A DNA stretch of 64,000 bases from CBDCGJ01 sp965238305 (GCA_965238305.1 CBDEHK010000001.1:3534001-3598000), one strand, 5' to 3'. Counted from the stretch's first letter, positions 35,788-45,803 are shown. Notes: generated by a model from the letters alone, not told the origin. Translations and numbers: made by a program.

Positions 35788-36924
35788 ATGATCGGACCTG
35801 TGAATAAGTTAGACAAATATATTCTGCAGAACTTGTTGGGCCCGTTCTTTTTTTTCGCGGTCGTTTTGACGCTCGTCGTCTGGTTGACGCAGTCTTTGCG
35901 ACTTGTTGATCTAATCGTGAATAAAGGCCTGTCAGCAGCGTTGTTTTTGAAATTGACGGCGTTGGTCATACCTGGCGTTTTCGCAATCATCTTGCCGGTC
36001 GCCGTCGTTGCCGCAGTGCTTTATTGCTACCAAAGGCTCAAATCCGACAGCGAGCTTGTCGTCATGTGGTCTGCAGGGGTGAATAACATGAGATTGGCGC
36101 GACCGGCGTTGGTATTTGCTGGTTGCGCGACCTTATTTGCTTACGTCCTCAGCCTCTATTTTGTACCGGCGGGAAACCGCGCATTTAAGGACCTACAAGT
36201 CGAACTTCGAAGCAATATAGCCTATATTCCGTTACAAGAAGGAGCGTTTAACGTCATCACCAAAGGCCTTACGGTTTATCTGCGGGCCCGTAAACCCAAT
36301 GGTGAATTATTGGGCATTCTCGTGCATGACAGCCGGGATATTGATCGTCCGATTACAATGATGGCCGAGCGCGGCGCCTTGGTGCGAAAAGATGACAGCC
36401 CGCAGTTTTTGTTGTTGAACGGCAACCGCCAACAACTGGATCGCCAAAGCAAGAAATTGTCGATGCTTCATTTCGAACGATACAATTTGGATCTCACACA
36501 GTTTGTGGAAAAACAGAGCGATCGCTGGATGAAACCGAAGGAACGTTTTATTCAGGAATTATTGTGGATCGACAAAAAAAGCCCACGCGATCAAGAAAAT
36601 ATGGGCCGCCTTTGGTCGACTGGTCACGATCAGTTGACCAACCCACTATTTGTCATGGTGTTCACTTTGATTGCCTTGGCGATGATGTTAACCGGAGAGT
36701 TCAATCGTCGTGACCGGGGAAAAAGATTGATTGTTGCCATCGTGTTCGTGATGGCTATTCGCCTGGCGGGGTTGGCTTTCGTGAATATGACTGCTCAGTC
36801 TACGCTCCTGACACCTCTAATTTACTTGAACCTGTTTGTGCCGGTCGCCTTCGCCATTTACCTTCTATCCCAACAACGACGAAATGCCGGTGCGTTCATG
36901 GCCGTTGTGTTCGGAGGGCGCTGA
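35788..36924 (+). CDS. lptF: LPS export ABC transporter permease LptF
   Basis: This 378-residue inner-membrane subunit of LptB2FG extracts lipopolysaccharide from the inner membrane. It has three N-terminal helices (KYILQNLLGPFFFFAVVLTL first), a periplasmic beta-jellyroll domain, and three C-terminal helices. The start MIGPVNKLDKYILQ at 35788 fits the family. An upstream ATG (35599) would overlap pepA on the other strand and adds an unrelated sequence. The lptG start overlaps its stop (TGATG at 36922-36926). The ATPase gene lptB is not in the window. Confidence 0.95.
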   Translation: MIGPVNKLDKYILQNLLGPFFFFAVVLTLVVWLTQSLRLVDLIVNKGLSAALFLKLTALVIPGVFAIILPVAVVAAVLYCYQRLKSDSELVVMWSAGVNNMRLARPALVFAGCATLFAYVLSLYFVPAGNRAFKDLQVELRSNIAYIPLQEGAFNVITKGLTVYLRARKPNGELLGILVHDSRDIDRPITMMAERGALVRKDDSPQFLLLNGNRQQLDRQSKKLSMLHFERYNLDLTQFVEKQSDRWMKPKERFIQELLWIDKKSPRDQENMGRLWSTGHDQLTNPLFVMVFTLIALAMMLTGEFNRRDRGKRLIVAIVFVMAIRLAGLAFVNMTAQSTLLTPLIYLNLFVPVAFAIYLLSQQRRNAGAFMAVVFGGR

Positions 36925-38018
36925 TGCACTTTTCCGGAACATTAAGTTTTTATATGGCAAAGAAATTTTTTGTCGGCCTGGTATTCACCTTCGTCATTCT
37001 CATGGCCATAGTCTATCTCGTCGATTCGGTTGAGTTACTTCGCCGAGCCGCAAAATCGGATTCGGCAGGATTTGTTATCGCGCTACAACTTGCGGCCTTA
37101 AAACTGCCGACACTAATGTTAAAATTGCTGCCATTCGCAGCGCTTTTCGGTGCGGTTTGGACGTTTTCGAGTTTAACTCGAAGCCATGAACTCGTGATCG
37201 CGCGTGCCGCCGGTGTTTCCGCCTGGCAATTTCTGGCGCCGGCCGTCGGCCTGGCATTTTTGGTCGGAGTATTTGCAATTACCGCTTTCAATCCGGTCGC
37301 CTCGATTATGGTCTCCAAATATGAACGGATCGAGAACGACGTATTGGAAGGGCGGCCAAGCCAACTTGCAGTATCGGAAAGTGGCCTTTGGCTGCGTCAA
37401 GCCGACGACGCCGGCCAAGCCGTTATCCATGCGACACACGTGTCTGCCGGTGGCGCCGTGCTGAGCAATGTTATTGTGTTTTTGTATCAAGGTGATGACA
37501 AATACATCGCCCGGATAGATGCCGACTCGGCAAAACTACGTGAGGGTTATTGGGAAATACAGGATGGGGCTGTCACCAAATCCGATCAATCCACCGAAAC
37601 CTTCAAGTCTTATAATTTGCCAACGGATTTATCGCTTGAGGATATACACGATAGCTTCGCACCGCCCGAAACGCTCTCGTTCTGGTCACTGCCAGGTTTC
37701 ATCAACGCATTGGAGACAGCAGGATTTTCCGGATTACGTCACCGACTTCATTGGCACGGTCTAATGGCATTACCCCTATTATTGTCGGCAATGGTGATTA
37801 TCGCGGCGACCTTCACGATGCGGCAATCCCGACGTGGTGGAACTGGGATAATGATCGCATCAGGTGTCATGGCGGCATTTTTTCTTTATTTTGTGTCGGA
37901 CATTGTTTCAGCGTTCGGCTTGGCCGGCACCTTACCAGTGGCGTTGGCGGCATGGATGCCGGCGGGCTTGAGCATTTTACTTGGCCTCGCCTTAATGCTG
38001 CATCTTGAGGACGGTTAG
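36924..38018 (+). CDS. lptG: LPS export ABC transporter permease LptG
   Basis: This 364-residue partner of LptF has the same layout: an N-terminal helix (FFVGLVFTFVILMAIVYLVD), further helices near 58-115, a periplasmic jellyroll around 130-265, and three C-terminal helices (GLMALPLLLSAMVIIAATF onward). ELVIARAAGVSAWQFLAPA is the conserved coupling segment seen in the YjgP/YjgQ family. It is translationally coupled to lptF and ends 3 bp before lptD, which matches the typical lptF-lptG-lptD-surA order. Confidence 0.96.
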   Translation: MHFSGTLSFYMAKKFFVGLVFTFVILMAIVYLVDSVELLRRAAKSDSAGFVIALQLAALKLPTLMLKLLPFAALFGAVWTFSSLTRSHELVIARAAGVSAWQFLAPAVGLAFLVGVFAITAFNPVASIMVSKYERIENDVLEGRPSQLAVSESGLWLRQADDAGQAVIHATHVSAGGAVLSNVIVFLYQGDDKYIARIDADSAKLREGYWEIQDGAVTKSDQSTETFKSYNLPTDLSLEDIHDSFAPPETLSFWSLPGFINALETAGFSGLRHRLHWHGLMALPLLLSAMVIIAATFTMRQSRRGGTGIMIASGVMAAFFLYFVSDIVSAFGLAGTLPVALAAWMPAGLSILLGLALMLHLEDG

Positions 38019-38021
38019 ATT

Positions 38022-40187
38022 TTGTCTTTTGTAAAAAGCCTAGTGTGGGTGTTGATTTTTTGCTGTCTTGTACCCGCCACGGTGTCCGCCGTGGACTTAC
38101 CAGGGAAAGATCAAACTGATCCAAATGCACCTTTTTTACTGATCGCCGATGAAGTGGTTTATGACCAGGATTTGGAAACCGTCACGGCCACTGGCAACGT
38201 AGAAATTAGTTCTGACGGTCGGGTCTTAAAAGCGGATACAGTCAGTTACAGCCAACGTGATGGTGTGGTCACCGCCTCCGGAAATATCTCATTGATCGAA
38301 GCCACGGGCGAAATAGTGTTTGCAAATTATCTTCGCTTGGACGAAAAACTTCGCACCGGATTCATTGAAAACGTCAACATGTTGATGACCGACAATTCAA
38401 GGTTAGCTGCTAACGGAGCGCGTCGATATTCAGACGAGCGGACGGAAATGTCAAAAGCCGTCTTCAGCCCCTGTCAGGCTTGTAAGGAAGACCCGAACCG
38501 GCCGTTGTTATGGCAAGTCAAAGCGGTAAAGGTTATCCATCGACGTGACACGCGAGAGATAGAGTATCGTGACGCTACCCTTGAAGTCTTTGGCATTCCC
38601 GTTTTTTACTTGCCATTTTTTCGCCACCCCGACCCCACTGTAGAGCGTGCGTCGGGCTTCCTAGCGCCGAAATTCGGCAATGATTCCGAATTGGGTCTTT
38701 CACTCGAGACACCTTATTATTTCGACATCGCGCCCGATCGTGATTTTACCTTCTCTCCCATGATAACGGAGAAGGAAGGGCTGGTTCTGAAAGGCCAATA
38801 CCGCCAACTTACAGAACGCGGCGGATATGATTTGGAAGCGAGCCTGACTTATCCAGACAAACGCAATGATCTTGGTGAAGTCGTCAACGGACGGGAATTA
38901 CGCGGCCATGTCAAAGGCAAGGGGCTGTTCGAGTTGGACGACAATTGGCGCTGGGGGTGGAACGTGCACCGCGCTACCGATGATACTTACTTGAACCGCT
39001 ACAATATCTCCAATGAAGACACGCTTACCTCTAAATTGTTTGTCGACAAAGTCGCAGGCACGCGATTTTCCTCTGCCAGCGCCTATACTTTTCAAGGCCT
39101 CAAACAGGAAGATGATTCCGACCTTACACCCTTTGTAGCCCCATTTCTTGAATATTCGTTCCTGTCGGATCCATTTGGTGATTGGGGTCGGTTTAGTTTT
39201 GATGCCAATGCAGTGTCACTTTATCGAACCGGTGGCACGGATAGCCGTCGAATTTCAGCAGGCGGCGAGTGGCGTAGCCCGCATATCGGACCTATGGGCG
39301 ACATTTATACGTTGATCGCTAGTTTACGCGGCGACTTTTTTTGGTCAAATGATGCTCTGGATCCCGATAGTTCGACCGGCGAATATGAAAATGCAGTAGA
39401 AGCACGCCTGATACCACTGCTCGCCGTTGATTGGCGCTATCCGTGGATACGCCAAGGTGATGGGTATCAACACGTGATCGAACCGATCGTTCAAGCCATC
39501 TATAGTCCGACTGATTTGAATGACGGGACTATTCCTAATGAAGATTCAATTAGTTTTGAATTCGATGACAGCAATCTGTTCAGCCTCAATCGTTTTCCTG
39601 GCTATGACCGGGTCGAAAGCGGCTCGCGGATCAATATGGGTGTGAAAACCGCTATTTATGGCGACAACGGTGGTTCCGCCAGCTTCACTGTCGGGCAAGT
39701 CTATCGCGTCGATGGCGAATCAGTATTTCCCAGCAACTCTGGCTTGGATGATGATTTGTCGGATGTTGTGGCGCAAGTGACGCTGTCGCCTGGTCCCTGG
39801 TTAGACGTGTCCAATCGCGTGCGGATCGATGTCGACGACCGATCCCTGGATCGGAACGAAGTCTACTTCGCCTTGGGTCCACCCAACTATCGCCTAGTCG
39901 GCAGTTATGTACGGCTTAACGAGGGAGACCCAACGCTGGTGATCGAAGAGCGCGAAGAAATATACGGCGCCGTCCGGGCAAAAATCGATGACAACTGGGC
40001 AGTCCGCGTATTTGGTCGGCGAGATCTAACCGGCAATGGTCGGACAATTCGCACTGGCGGTGGCCTTTACTATAATGATGAATGCACAAATTTCGAAATC
40101 ACCATAGAACGAGACAATACGAGCGATCGTGATGCAAAACCAACAACATCGATCAATTTTCGCATTGTCCTGAAACATCTTGGCTGA
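38022..40187 (+). CDS. lptD: LPS-assembly outer membrane protein LptD
   Basis: This 721-residue precursor of the outer-membrane translocon inserts LPS in the outer leaflet together with LptE. A signal peptide (LVWVLIFCCLVPATVSA) is followed by an LptA-like periplasmic domain (ADEVVYDQDLETVTATGNVE, about 40-160). The conserved FSPCQACKEDPNRPLLWQVK carries the N-terminal disulphide cysteines. A long beta-barrel follows and ends with NFRIVLKHLG. Only one cysteine is seen near the C-terminus (YYNDECTNFEI). The start is TTG at 38022, required to include the signal peptide; GAGG lies at 38007-38010. Confidence 0.95.
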   Translation: MSFVKSLVWVLIFCCLVPATVSAVDLPGKDQTDPNAPFLLIADEVVYDQDLETVTATGNVEISSDGRVLKADTVSYSQRDGVVTASGNISLIEATGEIVFANYLRLDEKLRTGFIENVNMLMTDNSRLAANGARRYSDERTEMSKAVFSPCQACKEDPNRPLLWQVKAVKVIHRRDTREIEYRDATLEVFGIPVFYLPFFRHPDPTVERASGFLAPKFGNDSELGLSLETPYYFDIAPDRDFTFSPMITEKEGLVLKGQYRQLTERGGYDLEASLTYPDKRNDLGEVVNGRELRGHVKGKGLFELDDNWRWGWNVHRATDDTYLNRYNISNEDTLTSKLFVDKVAGTRFSSASAYTFQGLKQEDDSDLTPFVAPFLEYSFLSDPFGDWGRFSFDANAVSLYRTGGTDSRRISAGGEWRSPHIGPMGDIYTLIASLRGDFFWSNDALDPDSSTGEYENAVEARLIPLLAVDWRYPWIRQGDGYQHVIEPIVQAIYSPTDLNDGTIPNEDSISFEFDDSNLFSLNRFPGYDRVESGSRINMGVKTAIYGDNGGSASFTVGQVYRVDGESVFPSNSGLDDDLSDVVAQVTLSPGPWLDVSNRVRIDVDDRSLDRNEVYFALGPPNYRLVGSYVRLNEGDPTLVIEEREEIYGAVRAKIDDNWAVRVFGRRDLTGNGRTIRTGGGLYYNDECTNFEITIERDNTSDRDAKPTTSINFRIVLKHLG

Positions 40188-40244
40188 TAGGAAGATTTGT
40201 CATGGACCTCCCTTCACCACGCTTTGTAATTGAAGATTGCAATC

Positions 40245-41528
40245 ATGTTTATACTCCGCTTAATACCTCTCAAATTCCGTACCGAAATACGCGCTATTGT
40301 CATCGCTGCTAGTTCGGCCTGTTTTGTTGCAGTGGTGCCGAATATTGCGGTTGGAGAAAATATTGCCGCCGTCGTCAACGACCGCATCGTTACGTACTAT
40401 GACGTTCAGGAAAGAACAAAAATAGTTATACGCTCCACCAACATCACCGATACGCAACAAAACAGGCAGCGGTTAGGAACACAGATACTGCGTAAACTGG
40501 TAGATGAAACCTTGCAGATCGAGGAAGCGGAGCGACGTAACATCGCTGTCTCGGAAAATGACCTACAGGCAGCATTTGAGCAAATTGAACGCCAGGCCCA
40601 AATCGCGCCAGGGTCATTGGAATCCTTTCTTTCTGCACAAGACATCGATTTCACAGTATTTACCGAAAAAACCAGAGCCGAAGTCGCCTGGGCAAAATTA
40701 GTCAATATTCGTTTGCGACCACAAGTTCAAATCAGCGACGAGGAAATCAAAGATAGCCTGGAACTGCTGAAATCAAATGCCGGAAAGGTCGAATACAGGA
40801 TTTCGGAAATTTTCCTCCAAGTCGATCAACCAAGCGAGCGAGATAAAATTACCCAACAAGCTCTGCGTTTACAGCAGCGAATAAGCGATCAAAGAAATTT
40901 TGCCGCCGCCGCACAGCAATTTAGTAGTGGAGTGACCGCAGTCCAAGGCGGCAATGTCGGTTGGGTGCAGCCGGGCCAGATGGACTTGGAAATCGATCGT
41001 GAGTTAGCCAACATAGCAGTTGGAACAGCATCTGCACCGATTGCGACCACGGACGGTGTCTATTTGATATTCATGCATGCGCAACGGAAGATCTTGAGCA
41101 GCGATCCGCTGGAGACATCCGTCACCCTAAAGCAGATAATTTTACCGCTCGACGGGTCTAACAACGACAAAAATCGGGCTGTCGCCACAAAAATATCCAG
41201 TGAACCGAGCGGTTGCGCAAACTTAGAACCTATCGCGAAAAACAATGGCGTGAGCGATTTCGGTGAACTCGGTACCTTGCGTTATCGTGAGTTACCGGAA
41301 AATATTCGCGCCGCGTTACGTGCAACGAAAGTTGGAGAATTCACAAAACCTATTCCGCAAGAATCTCAAATTCTCATTCTTGCGATATGCGCAAGAAATG
41401 AACCAAAGTCGGAGCTGCCTGATGAGTTAGCTATCCGCAAACGCATCACGCAGGCACGCCTAGGTCGATTGGCGGATCGCTACCTGCGCGATTTGCGCCA
41501 GGCTGCTATCGTCGAGTTTCGGAGATGA
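40245..41528 (+). CDS. surA: Periplasmic chaperone and peptidyl-prolyl isomerase SurA
   Basis: This 427-residue precursor helps outer-membrane proteins such as LptD and porins reach the BAM complex. A signal peptide (IVIAASSACFVAVVPNIAVG) precedes the SurA N-domain, which begins ENIAAVVNDRIVTYYDVQER. A parvulin-type domain shows VEYRISEIFLQVDQP and GGNVGWVQPGQM (about 180-290). A second, shorter parvulin-like part follows (GELGTLRYRELPENI). ATG 40245 (MFILRLIP) is preferred over TTG 40230. The stop overlaps the pdxA start by ATGA. Confidence 0.94.
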   Translation: MFILRLIPLKFRTEIRAIVIAASSACFVAVVPNIAVGENIAAVVNDRIVTYYDVQERTKIVIRSTNITDTQQNRQRLGTQILRKLVDETLQIEEAERRNIAVSENDLQAAFEQIERQAQIAPGSLESFLSAQDIDFTVFTEKTRAEVAWAKLVNIRLRPQVQISDEEIKDSLELLKSNAGKVEYRISEIFLQVDQPSERDKITQQALRLQQRISDQRNFAAAAQQFSSGVTAVQGGNVGWVQPGQMDLEIDRELANIAVGTASAPIATTDGVYLIFMHAQRKILSSDPLETSVTLKQIILPLDGSNNDKNRAVATKISSEPSGCANLEPIAKNNGVSDFGELGTLRYRELPENIRAALRATKVGEFTKPIPQESQILILAICARNEPKSELPDELAIRKRITQARLGRLADRYLRDLRQAAIVEFRR

Positions 41529-42544
41529 CGCTCGACGAAACGGTGTCCGACCTTAAACCGCTCGCGGTGACGATGGGTGAGCCAGCCGGGATTGGCTGCG
41601 AAATCACCGCTAAAGTTTGGTTGGAACGCAAAATGCGCGACATCAGCCCGTTTTATTTAATTGCCGATCCCAACCATGTGGAAAAAGTAGCGGGCTTTGT
41701 TGACGGGAACATCCCAATCAGCGTGATCAGTGAACCGAGCGATACGGCAGCGGTCTTCCAAGATTATTTGCCAATATTGCCAGTTGAAATTGCGGCGCCG
41801 ATTGTGCTTGGAAAACCTTCGCCAGGTTATGGACAAGCCGTTCTCGACGCCATCAAACTTGGCGTTGAGCATTGTCTAAGCGGCAGCGCCCGCGCCCTTG
41901 TGACCAACCCAATCCAGAAATCAAGCTTATATGAAGCCGGGTTCAAACATCCCGGTCACACGGAATATTTGGCAGAACTTTGTGGCGTTAATTTGCCCGT
42001 CATGATGCTAGCCTGCCCCGCACTTAGGACCGTACCCGTGACGATACATATGTCATTGTCCACCGCAATAAAGCGGCTAACGGTTTCTTTAATTGTCGAG
42101 ACCTGTCGTATTGTTGCCGCCGATTTGCAACAGCGATTTGATATTGAACAACCGAAACTGGCTGTTACCGGGCTTAATCCGCATGCGGGAGAAAGCGGTG
42201 AGCTAGGCCAGGAGGAGCAGGAAATCATTGTTCCGGCAATCGATCTTCTACAATCCGGCGGCATCGATGCCAACGGTCCTTTTGCTGCGGACAGCCTATT
42301 TCACCCACGGGCGCGGCAAAAATACGATGTGGCAATTTGCATGTACCATGATCAGGCCTTAATCCCAATTAAGACGATAAATTTCGATCAAGGAGTTAAT
42401 GTCACATTGGGGTTACCGATAATTCGCACGTCGCCCGACCACGGAACCGCGTTGGCTCTTGCTGGCACCGGACAGGCAAATGCGGAAAGCCTGATACACG
42501 CGATCAAACTCGCCAGCAAAATGGCCCGAACGAGCGCTGATTGA
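41525..42544 (+). CDS. pdxA: 4-hydroxythreonine-4-phosphate dehydrogenase
   Basis: This 339-residue NAD-dependent, divalent-metal enzyme of the DXP-dependent vitamin B6 pathway oxidises 4-phosphohydroxy-L-threonine before PdxJ condensation. The N-terminal VTMGEPAGIGCEITAK and later LVTNPIQKSSLYEAGFKHPGHTEYL (conserved Lys/His) are diagnostic. TGLNPHAGESGELGQEE and YHDQALIPIK provide metal-binding His/Asp. Translation is coupled to surA by a 4-bp overlap. It lies 17 bp before rsmA, the usual surA-pdxA-rsmA order. Confidence 0.97.
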   Translation: MTLDETVSDLKPLAVTMGEPAGIGCEITAKVWLERKMRDISPFYLIADPNHVEKVAGFVDGNIPISVISEPSDTAAVFQDYLPILPVEIAAPIVLGKPSPGYGQAVLDAIKLGVEHCLSGSARALVTNPIQKSSLYEAGFKHPGHTEYLAELCGVNLPVMMLACPALRTVPVTIHMSLSTAIKRLTVSLIVETCRIVAADLQQRFDIEQPKLAVTGLNPHAGESGELGQEEQEIIVPAIDLLQSGGIDANGPFAADSLFHPRARQKYDVAICMYHDQALIPIKTINFDQGVNVTLGLPIIRTSPDHGTALALAGTGQANAESLIHAIKLASKMARTSAD

Positions 42545-42561
42545 GGCCCGGATGAAGAACG

Positions 42562-43401
42562 ATGTGCGCTGATCCCATCGACGACCTGCCGCCACTGCGG
42601 GAAGTGATCGCACGTTATAATTTAGGGGCCCGAAAGTCCTTGGGTCAGAACTTTTTACTGGACATGAATTTGACGGACAAAATTGTCCGAAATATTGGCG
42701 ATATCACAGGTCGATCAATTGTTGAAGTCGGGCCAGGACCTGGTGGATTGACCCGAAGTATCCTGCGCGCCGGAGCCGGACAGGTCATTGCTATTGAACG
42801 TGACCGACGCTGTATCGAAGCCCTGGAAGACCTTGTACAAGCCGCAAATGGTCGTTTAAAAGTCATCGAAGCTGATGCATTGGCCGTCGACGAAATCGAC
42901 CTGATCGACCGCAAATCAACCATTATTGCGAACTTGCCGTATAATATCGCAACACCCCTATTGTTCAAATGGTTGGCGACATTAGATAATTTTTCCGAAA
43001 TGGTTTTGATGTTTCAAAAAGAAGTGGCCGACAGAATATGCGCCAGCCCCGGAAATAAAATTTATGGCCGCCTGTCCGTTATGACACAGTGGCACTGCGA
43101 GGTTGAAAAACTGTTCGACCTACCGGCTCGGGCCTTTGTCCCACCGCCAAAGGTTATCTCAAGCGTTGTTCGTCTTCGCGCCCGAAACGAGCCGCCTAGC
43201 CCAGCCGATCCCACCGCACTGGGACACGTTGTCGCAGCTGCATTCGGTCAACGACGTAAAATGCTGCGTACCGCCCTAAAATCGGTTTTTGCGGATCCAA
43301 ACGCCGCCTTGAATGCAACAGGAATCGATCCTAGCCGGCGCGCCGAGACCTTGCAGATCGAAGAATTTTGCGCCCTGGCCCGGCAGCTAAAACCAAACTA
43401 A
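42562..43401 (+). CDS. rsmA: 16S rRNA dimethyladenosine transferase (KsgA)
   Basis: This 279-residue SAM-dependent enzyme dimethylates two adjacent adenosines in helix 45 of 16S rRNA during 30S assembly. Motifs are SLGQNFLLDMNLTDKIV, the SAM motif VEVGPGPGGLTRSIL (about 52-66), ERD (acidic loop), ADALAV, and the catalytic motif IIANLPYNIATPL. The C-terminal rRNA-contacting domain contains FGQRRKMLRTAL. It is the last gene of the lptF-rsmA run and ends 4 bp from convergent gmk, with no terminator between. Confidence 0.97.
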   Translation: MCADPIDDLPPLREVIARYNLGARKSLGQNFLLDMNLTDKIVRNIGDITGRSIVEVGPGPGGLTRSILRAGAGQVIAIERDRRCIEALEDLVQAANGRLKVIEADALAVDEIDLIDRKSTIIANLPYNIATPLLFKWLATLDNFSEMVLMFQKEVADRICASPGNKIYGRLSVMTQWHCEVEKLFDLPARAFVPPPKVISSVVRLRARNEPPSPADPTALGHVVAAAFGQRRKMLRTALKSVFADPNAALNATGIDPSRRAETLQIEEFCALARQLKPN

Positions 43402-43405
43402 GGAC

Positions 43406-44041
43406 TTATCGACCGTCGCGCAGACCTTTTACGAACTCAATCAGGCCCGTTTGTCTTTCCCGCTTCAAACGTTCGGCGGCCAAAATCGAGCGAACTTTGG
43501 CTAGACTTTCATCCATGTCGTTGTTCACGATGACATAGTCATATTCGGCCCAGTGGCTGATTTCATCATTTGCCTTCGCCATCCGAGCGGCCACGATGTC
43601 CGCCGCATCGGATGCGCGCGATTCCAAACGTCGGTGAAGCTCCGACATAGAAGGTGGAAGGATGAATATCCGCACCAAATCTTCGCGGGCACGTTGGGCG
43701 AGTTGCTGGGTGCCTTGCCAATCAATATCGAATAATACATCACGGCCGTTCCGCAACGCACTCGTTACCGGTTCTTTCGGTGTGCCATAATAATGATCAA
43801 AGACTTTGGCATGTTCAAAAAATTCCTGCCGATTAACCATCAAGCCAAATTTGACTTCATCAATGAAAAAATAGTCGACACCATCAACTTCATTCGCCCG
43901 TGGGGTGCGTGTGGTCGCCGAAACGGACATCGTCAGAGCGTCGCTCTCCGCCAACAAAGCTCTGGAAATTGTCGTTTTTCCCGCGCCCGATGGCGACGAT
44001 AGCACCAACATCAAGCCACGACGTTTGATCGCCACCATCAA
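43406..44041 (-). CDS. gmk: Guanylate kinase
   Basis: This 211-residue kinase phosphorylates GMP to GDP with ATP. The P-loop is LSSPSGAGKTTIS (about 15-27). The GMP-binding segment shows TTRTPRANEVDGVDYFFIDE, and DVLFDIDWQGTQQLA is the conserved Asp region. The length is standard. It follows yicC by 8 bp on the minus strand, an arrangement shared with many proteobacteria. Confidence 0.97.
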   Translation of the reverse strand: MMVAIKRRGLMLVLSSPSGAGKTTISRALLAESDALTMSVSATTRTPRANEVDGVDYFFIDEVKFGLMVNRQEFFEHAKVFDHYYGTPKEPVTSALRNGRDVLFDIDWQGTQQLAQRAREDLVRIFILPPSMSELHRRLESRASDAADIVAARMAKANDEISHWAEYDYVIVNNDMDESLAKVRSILAAERLKRERQTGLIEFVKGLRDGR

Positions 44042-44049
44042 GCGTATCC

Positions 44050-44937
44050 TTATTCTATGTTTTGAACTTGTTCGCGGAACTGATCAATGACGGTTTTCAA
44101 CGACAAGCCAATTTGCGTCAATTTTGCGTCTGATGATTTTGAACAAAGCGTATTGGCTTCCCGGTTGAATTCTTGCGCTAAAAAATCGAGGCGCCGACCA
44201 ATTGGGCCACCTGCCGCCAACAGCTCCTTTGCTGCCATCACATGCGCTTCCAATCGATCCAATTCTTCGCGAATATCCGCTTTCACGGCCAACATCGCCG
44301 CCTCCTGCACCAGTCGCTCCTGCGGTAAGTCAGTCCGTTCGCCGATCAAATTCGTTATTTTCTGCTCTAGACGTGTTCGAATAGCTTCCGGTTGAATACT
44401 TGCTAATTCCCCGGCTTCCCCGATCAACCTTTCGACTTCCTGCATTTGTGTCATCATGATCGCCGCAAGCTTCTCACCTTCCGCTTGCCGGTCGGAGACA
44501 AAATCATTTACCACTTCGGTCAAATTCCCAAGGATGGCGGTCTCCCTGGTTTGTCGTGTTGTTTCGTCCTCGGCGACGTCCTTCAACTCCAAAATACCGC
44601 GCAAAGCCAAAAGGCCGTCCGCCGAGGGGGCGATTGCAATGTGATCACGTTGCAGCTCGCCCGCTGCACCAATAACGATATCCAGGGCCTGTTGATTTAT
44701 TTGGACCGATTGTACCCTTGTCGCCGTCGTGAGTTGTAGATTGACATTTATCTGACCACGACTGACTTGCTCCGCAATGATTGTGCGGATTTTAGCCTCT
44801 ATGCTGTCGTAACCGGACGCTAGACGAGCGCGAATGTCGACGCCACGCCCATTTACACTTTTGATTTCCCACGTCCAGGTATCGCCATTTAGCTCACCGT
44901 TTTTTCGGGCAAATCCGGTCATACTTGATAAAGTCAT
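44050..44937 (-). CDS. yicC: YicC/YloC family endoribonuclease-like protein
   Basis: This 295-residue protein begins MTLSSMTGFARKNGEL, the family's hallmark N-terminus (MxSMTGFA). It contains WTWEIKSVNGRGVDIRARL and a C-terminal region GPIGRRLDFLAQEFNREANT that includes the conserved His-free GR-LDFL-QE-NRE signature. YicC relatives form hexameric endoribonucleases in E. coli. An in-frame upstream ATG (45039) adds 34 unrelated residues and is rejected. It is upstream of gmk and divergent from the SDR at 45042. Confidence 0.93.
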   Translation of the reverse strand: MTLSSMTGFARKNGELNGDTWTWEIKSVNGRGVDIRARLASGYDSIEAKIRTIIAEQVSRGQINVNLQLTTATRVQSVQINQQALDIVIGAAGELQRDHIAIAPSADGLLALRGILELKDVAEDETTRQTRETAILGNLTEVVNDFVSDRQAEGEKLAAIMMTQMQEVERLIGEAGELASIQPEAIRTRLEQKITNLIGERTDLPQERLVQEAAMLAVKADIREELDRLEAHVMAAKELLAAGGPIGRRLDFLAQEFNREANTLCSKSSDAKLTQIGLSLKTVIDQFREQVQNIE

Positions 44938-45041
44938 GATGCAATAAATCCCACAAATAATGTGACGCAGTTTCACAAACTTGCGCTCCAATATATAGTT
45001 CGTATTCTGGATCGGCAAGACTAGGTGAGGATACAACAATC

Positions 45042-45794
45042 ATGATAGCACCAAAAAACATAGTAATTACAGGTGCTTCCAGTGGAATTGGCGAAGCTTT
45101 GGCCGAATCATATGCGGCCCCGGGCATGACAATTGCCATCAGCGGGCGCGATTCGCCGCGCCTATCGATGGTGGCGGAAAAATTGAGGCAAAAAGGCTGT
45201 GAAGTTCATTCGCAGGTAATCGACGTCGGCGACCGCGAGGCGATGCGGACATGGATAAATCGACTGGACAATGAACATCCTCTGGACTTGGTCATTGCAA
45301 ATGCCGGTATCGACGGCAGCAGCTCGACCGGTGACGATATTTATTTCGAAGTCGCCAGAATCAACTATCTGGGTGTATTGAACACTGTTTTACCGGCGAT
45401 TACGCACATGAAAACCCGTGGCAATGGGCAGCTTGCAATCGTCAGTTCTTTAGCTGGCTTTCGCGGCCTACCAAGTGCAGTGGCATATGCAGCCAGCAAA
45501 GCAGCAGTTCGCTCGCTTGGCGAAGGTCTTCGCGGACGGCTTCAGGAGCACGGTGTTAATGTCGCGGTTGTCTGTCCGGGATTTGTCGAAAGTCGGATCA
45601 CGGCGGACAATAAGTTTCCGATGCCCATGCTGTGGAGCGCCGAAAAGGCCGCACACTACATCAAACGAAAACTCGCGAAAAATAAAGGGCGAATTGTTTT
45701 TCCGTGGCCAATGTATGCGAGCGTATGGCTAATTAACGCCATGCCGTCGGCTTGGGCAGACCGGCTTCTCGCAAAGGCGCCGAAAAAACAATAA
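45042..45794 (+). CDS. Short-chain dehydrogenase/reductase
   Basis: This 250-residue classical SDR has cofactor motif ITGASSGIGEALAESY at the N-terminus, NAG (VIANAGIDGSSS), the catalytic serine in AIVSSLAGFRG and YAASKAAV with the catalytic Tyr/Lys. The C-terminal segment ends KAPKKQ and resembles SDRs of the DltE/YdfG-like group, which may act near lipid substrates. The specific substrate is unknown. It lies on the plus strand between mltG and yicC, which are neighbours on the minus strand in many relatives, so it may be an insertion into that run. Confidence 0.88.
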   Translation: MIAPKNIVITGASSGIGEALAESYAAPGMTIAISGRDSPRLSMVAEKLRQKGCEVHSQVIDVGDREAMRTWINRLDNEHPLDLVIANAGIDGSSSTGDDIYFEVARINYLGVLNTVLPAITHMKTRGNGQLAIVSSLAGFRGLPSAVAYAASKAAVRSLGEGLRGRLQEHGVNVAVVCPGFVESRITADNKFPMPMLWSAEKAAHYIKRKLAKNKGRIVFPWPMYASVWLINAMPSAWADRLLAKAPKKQ

Positions 45795-45803
45795 TTACGT
45801 TGG

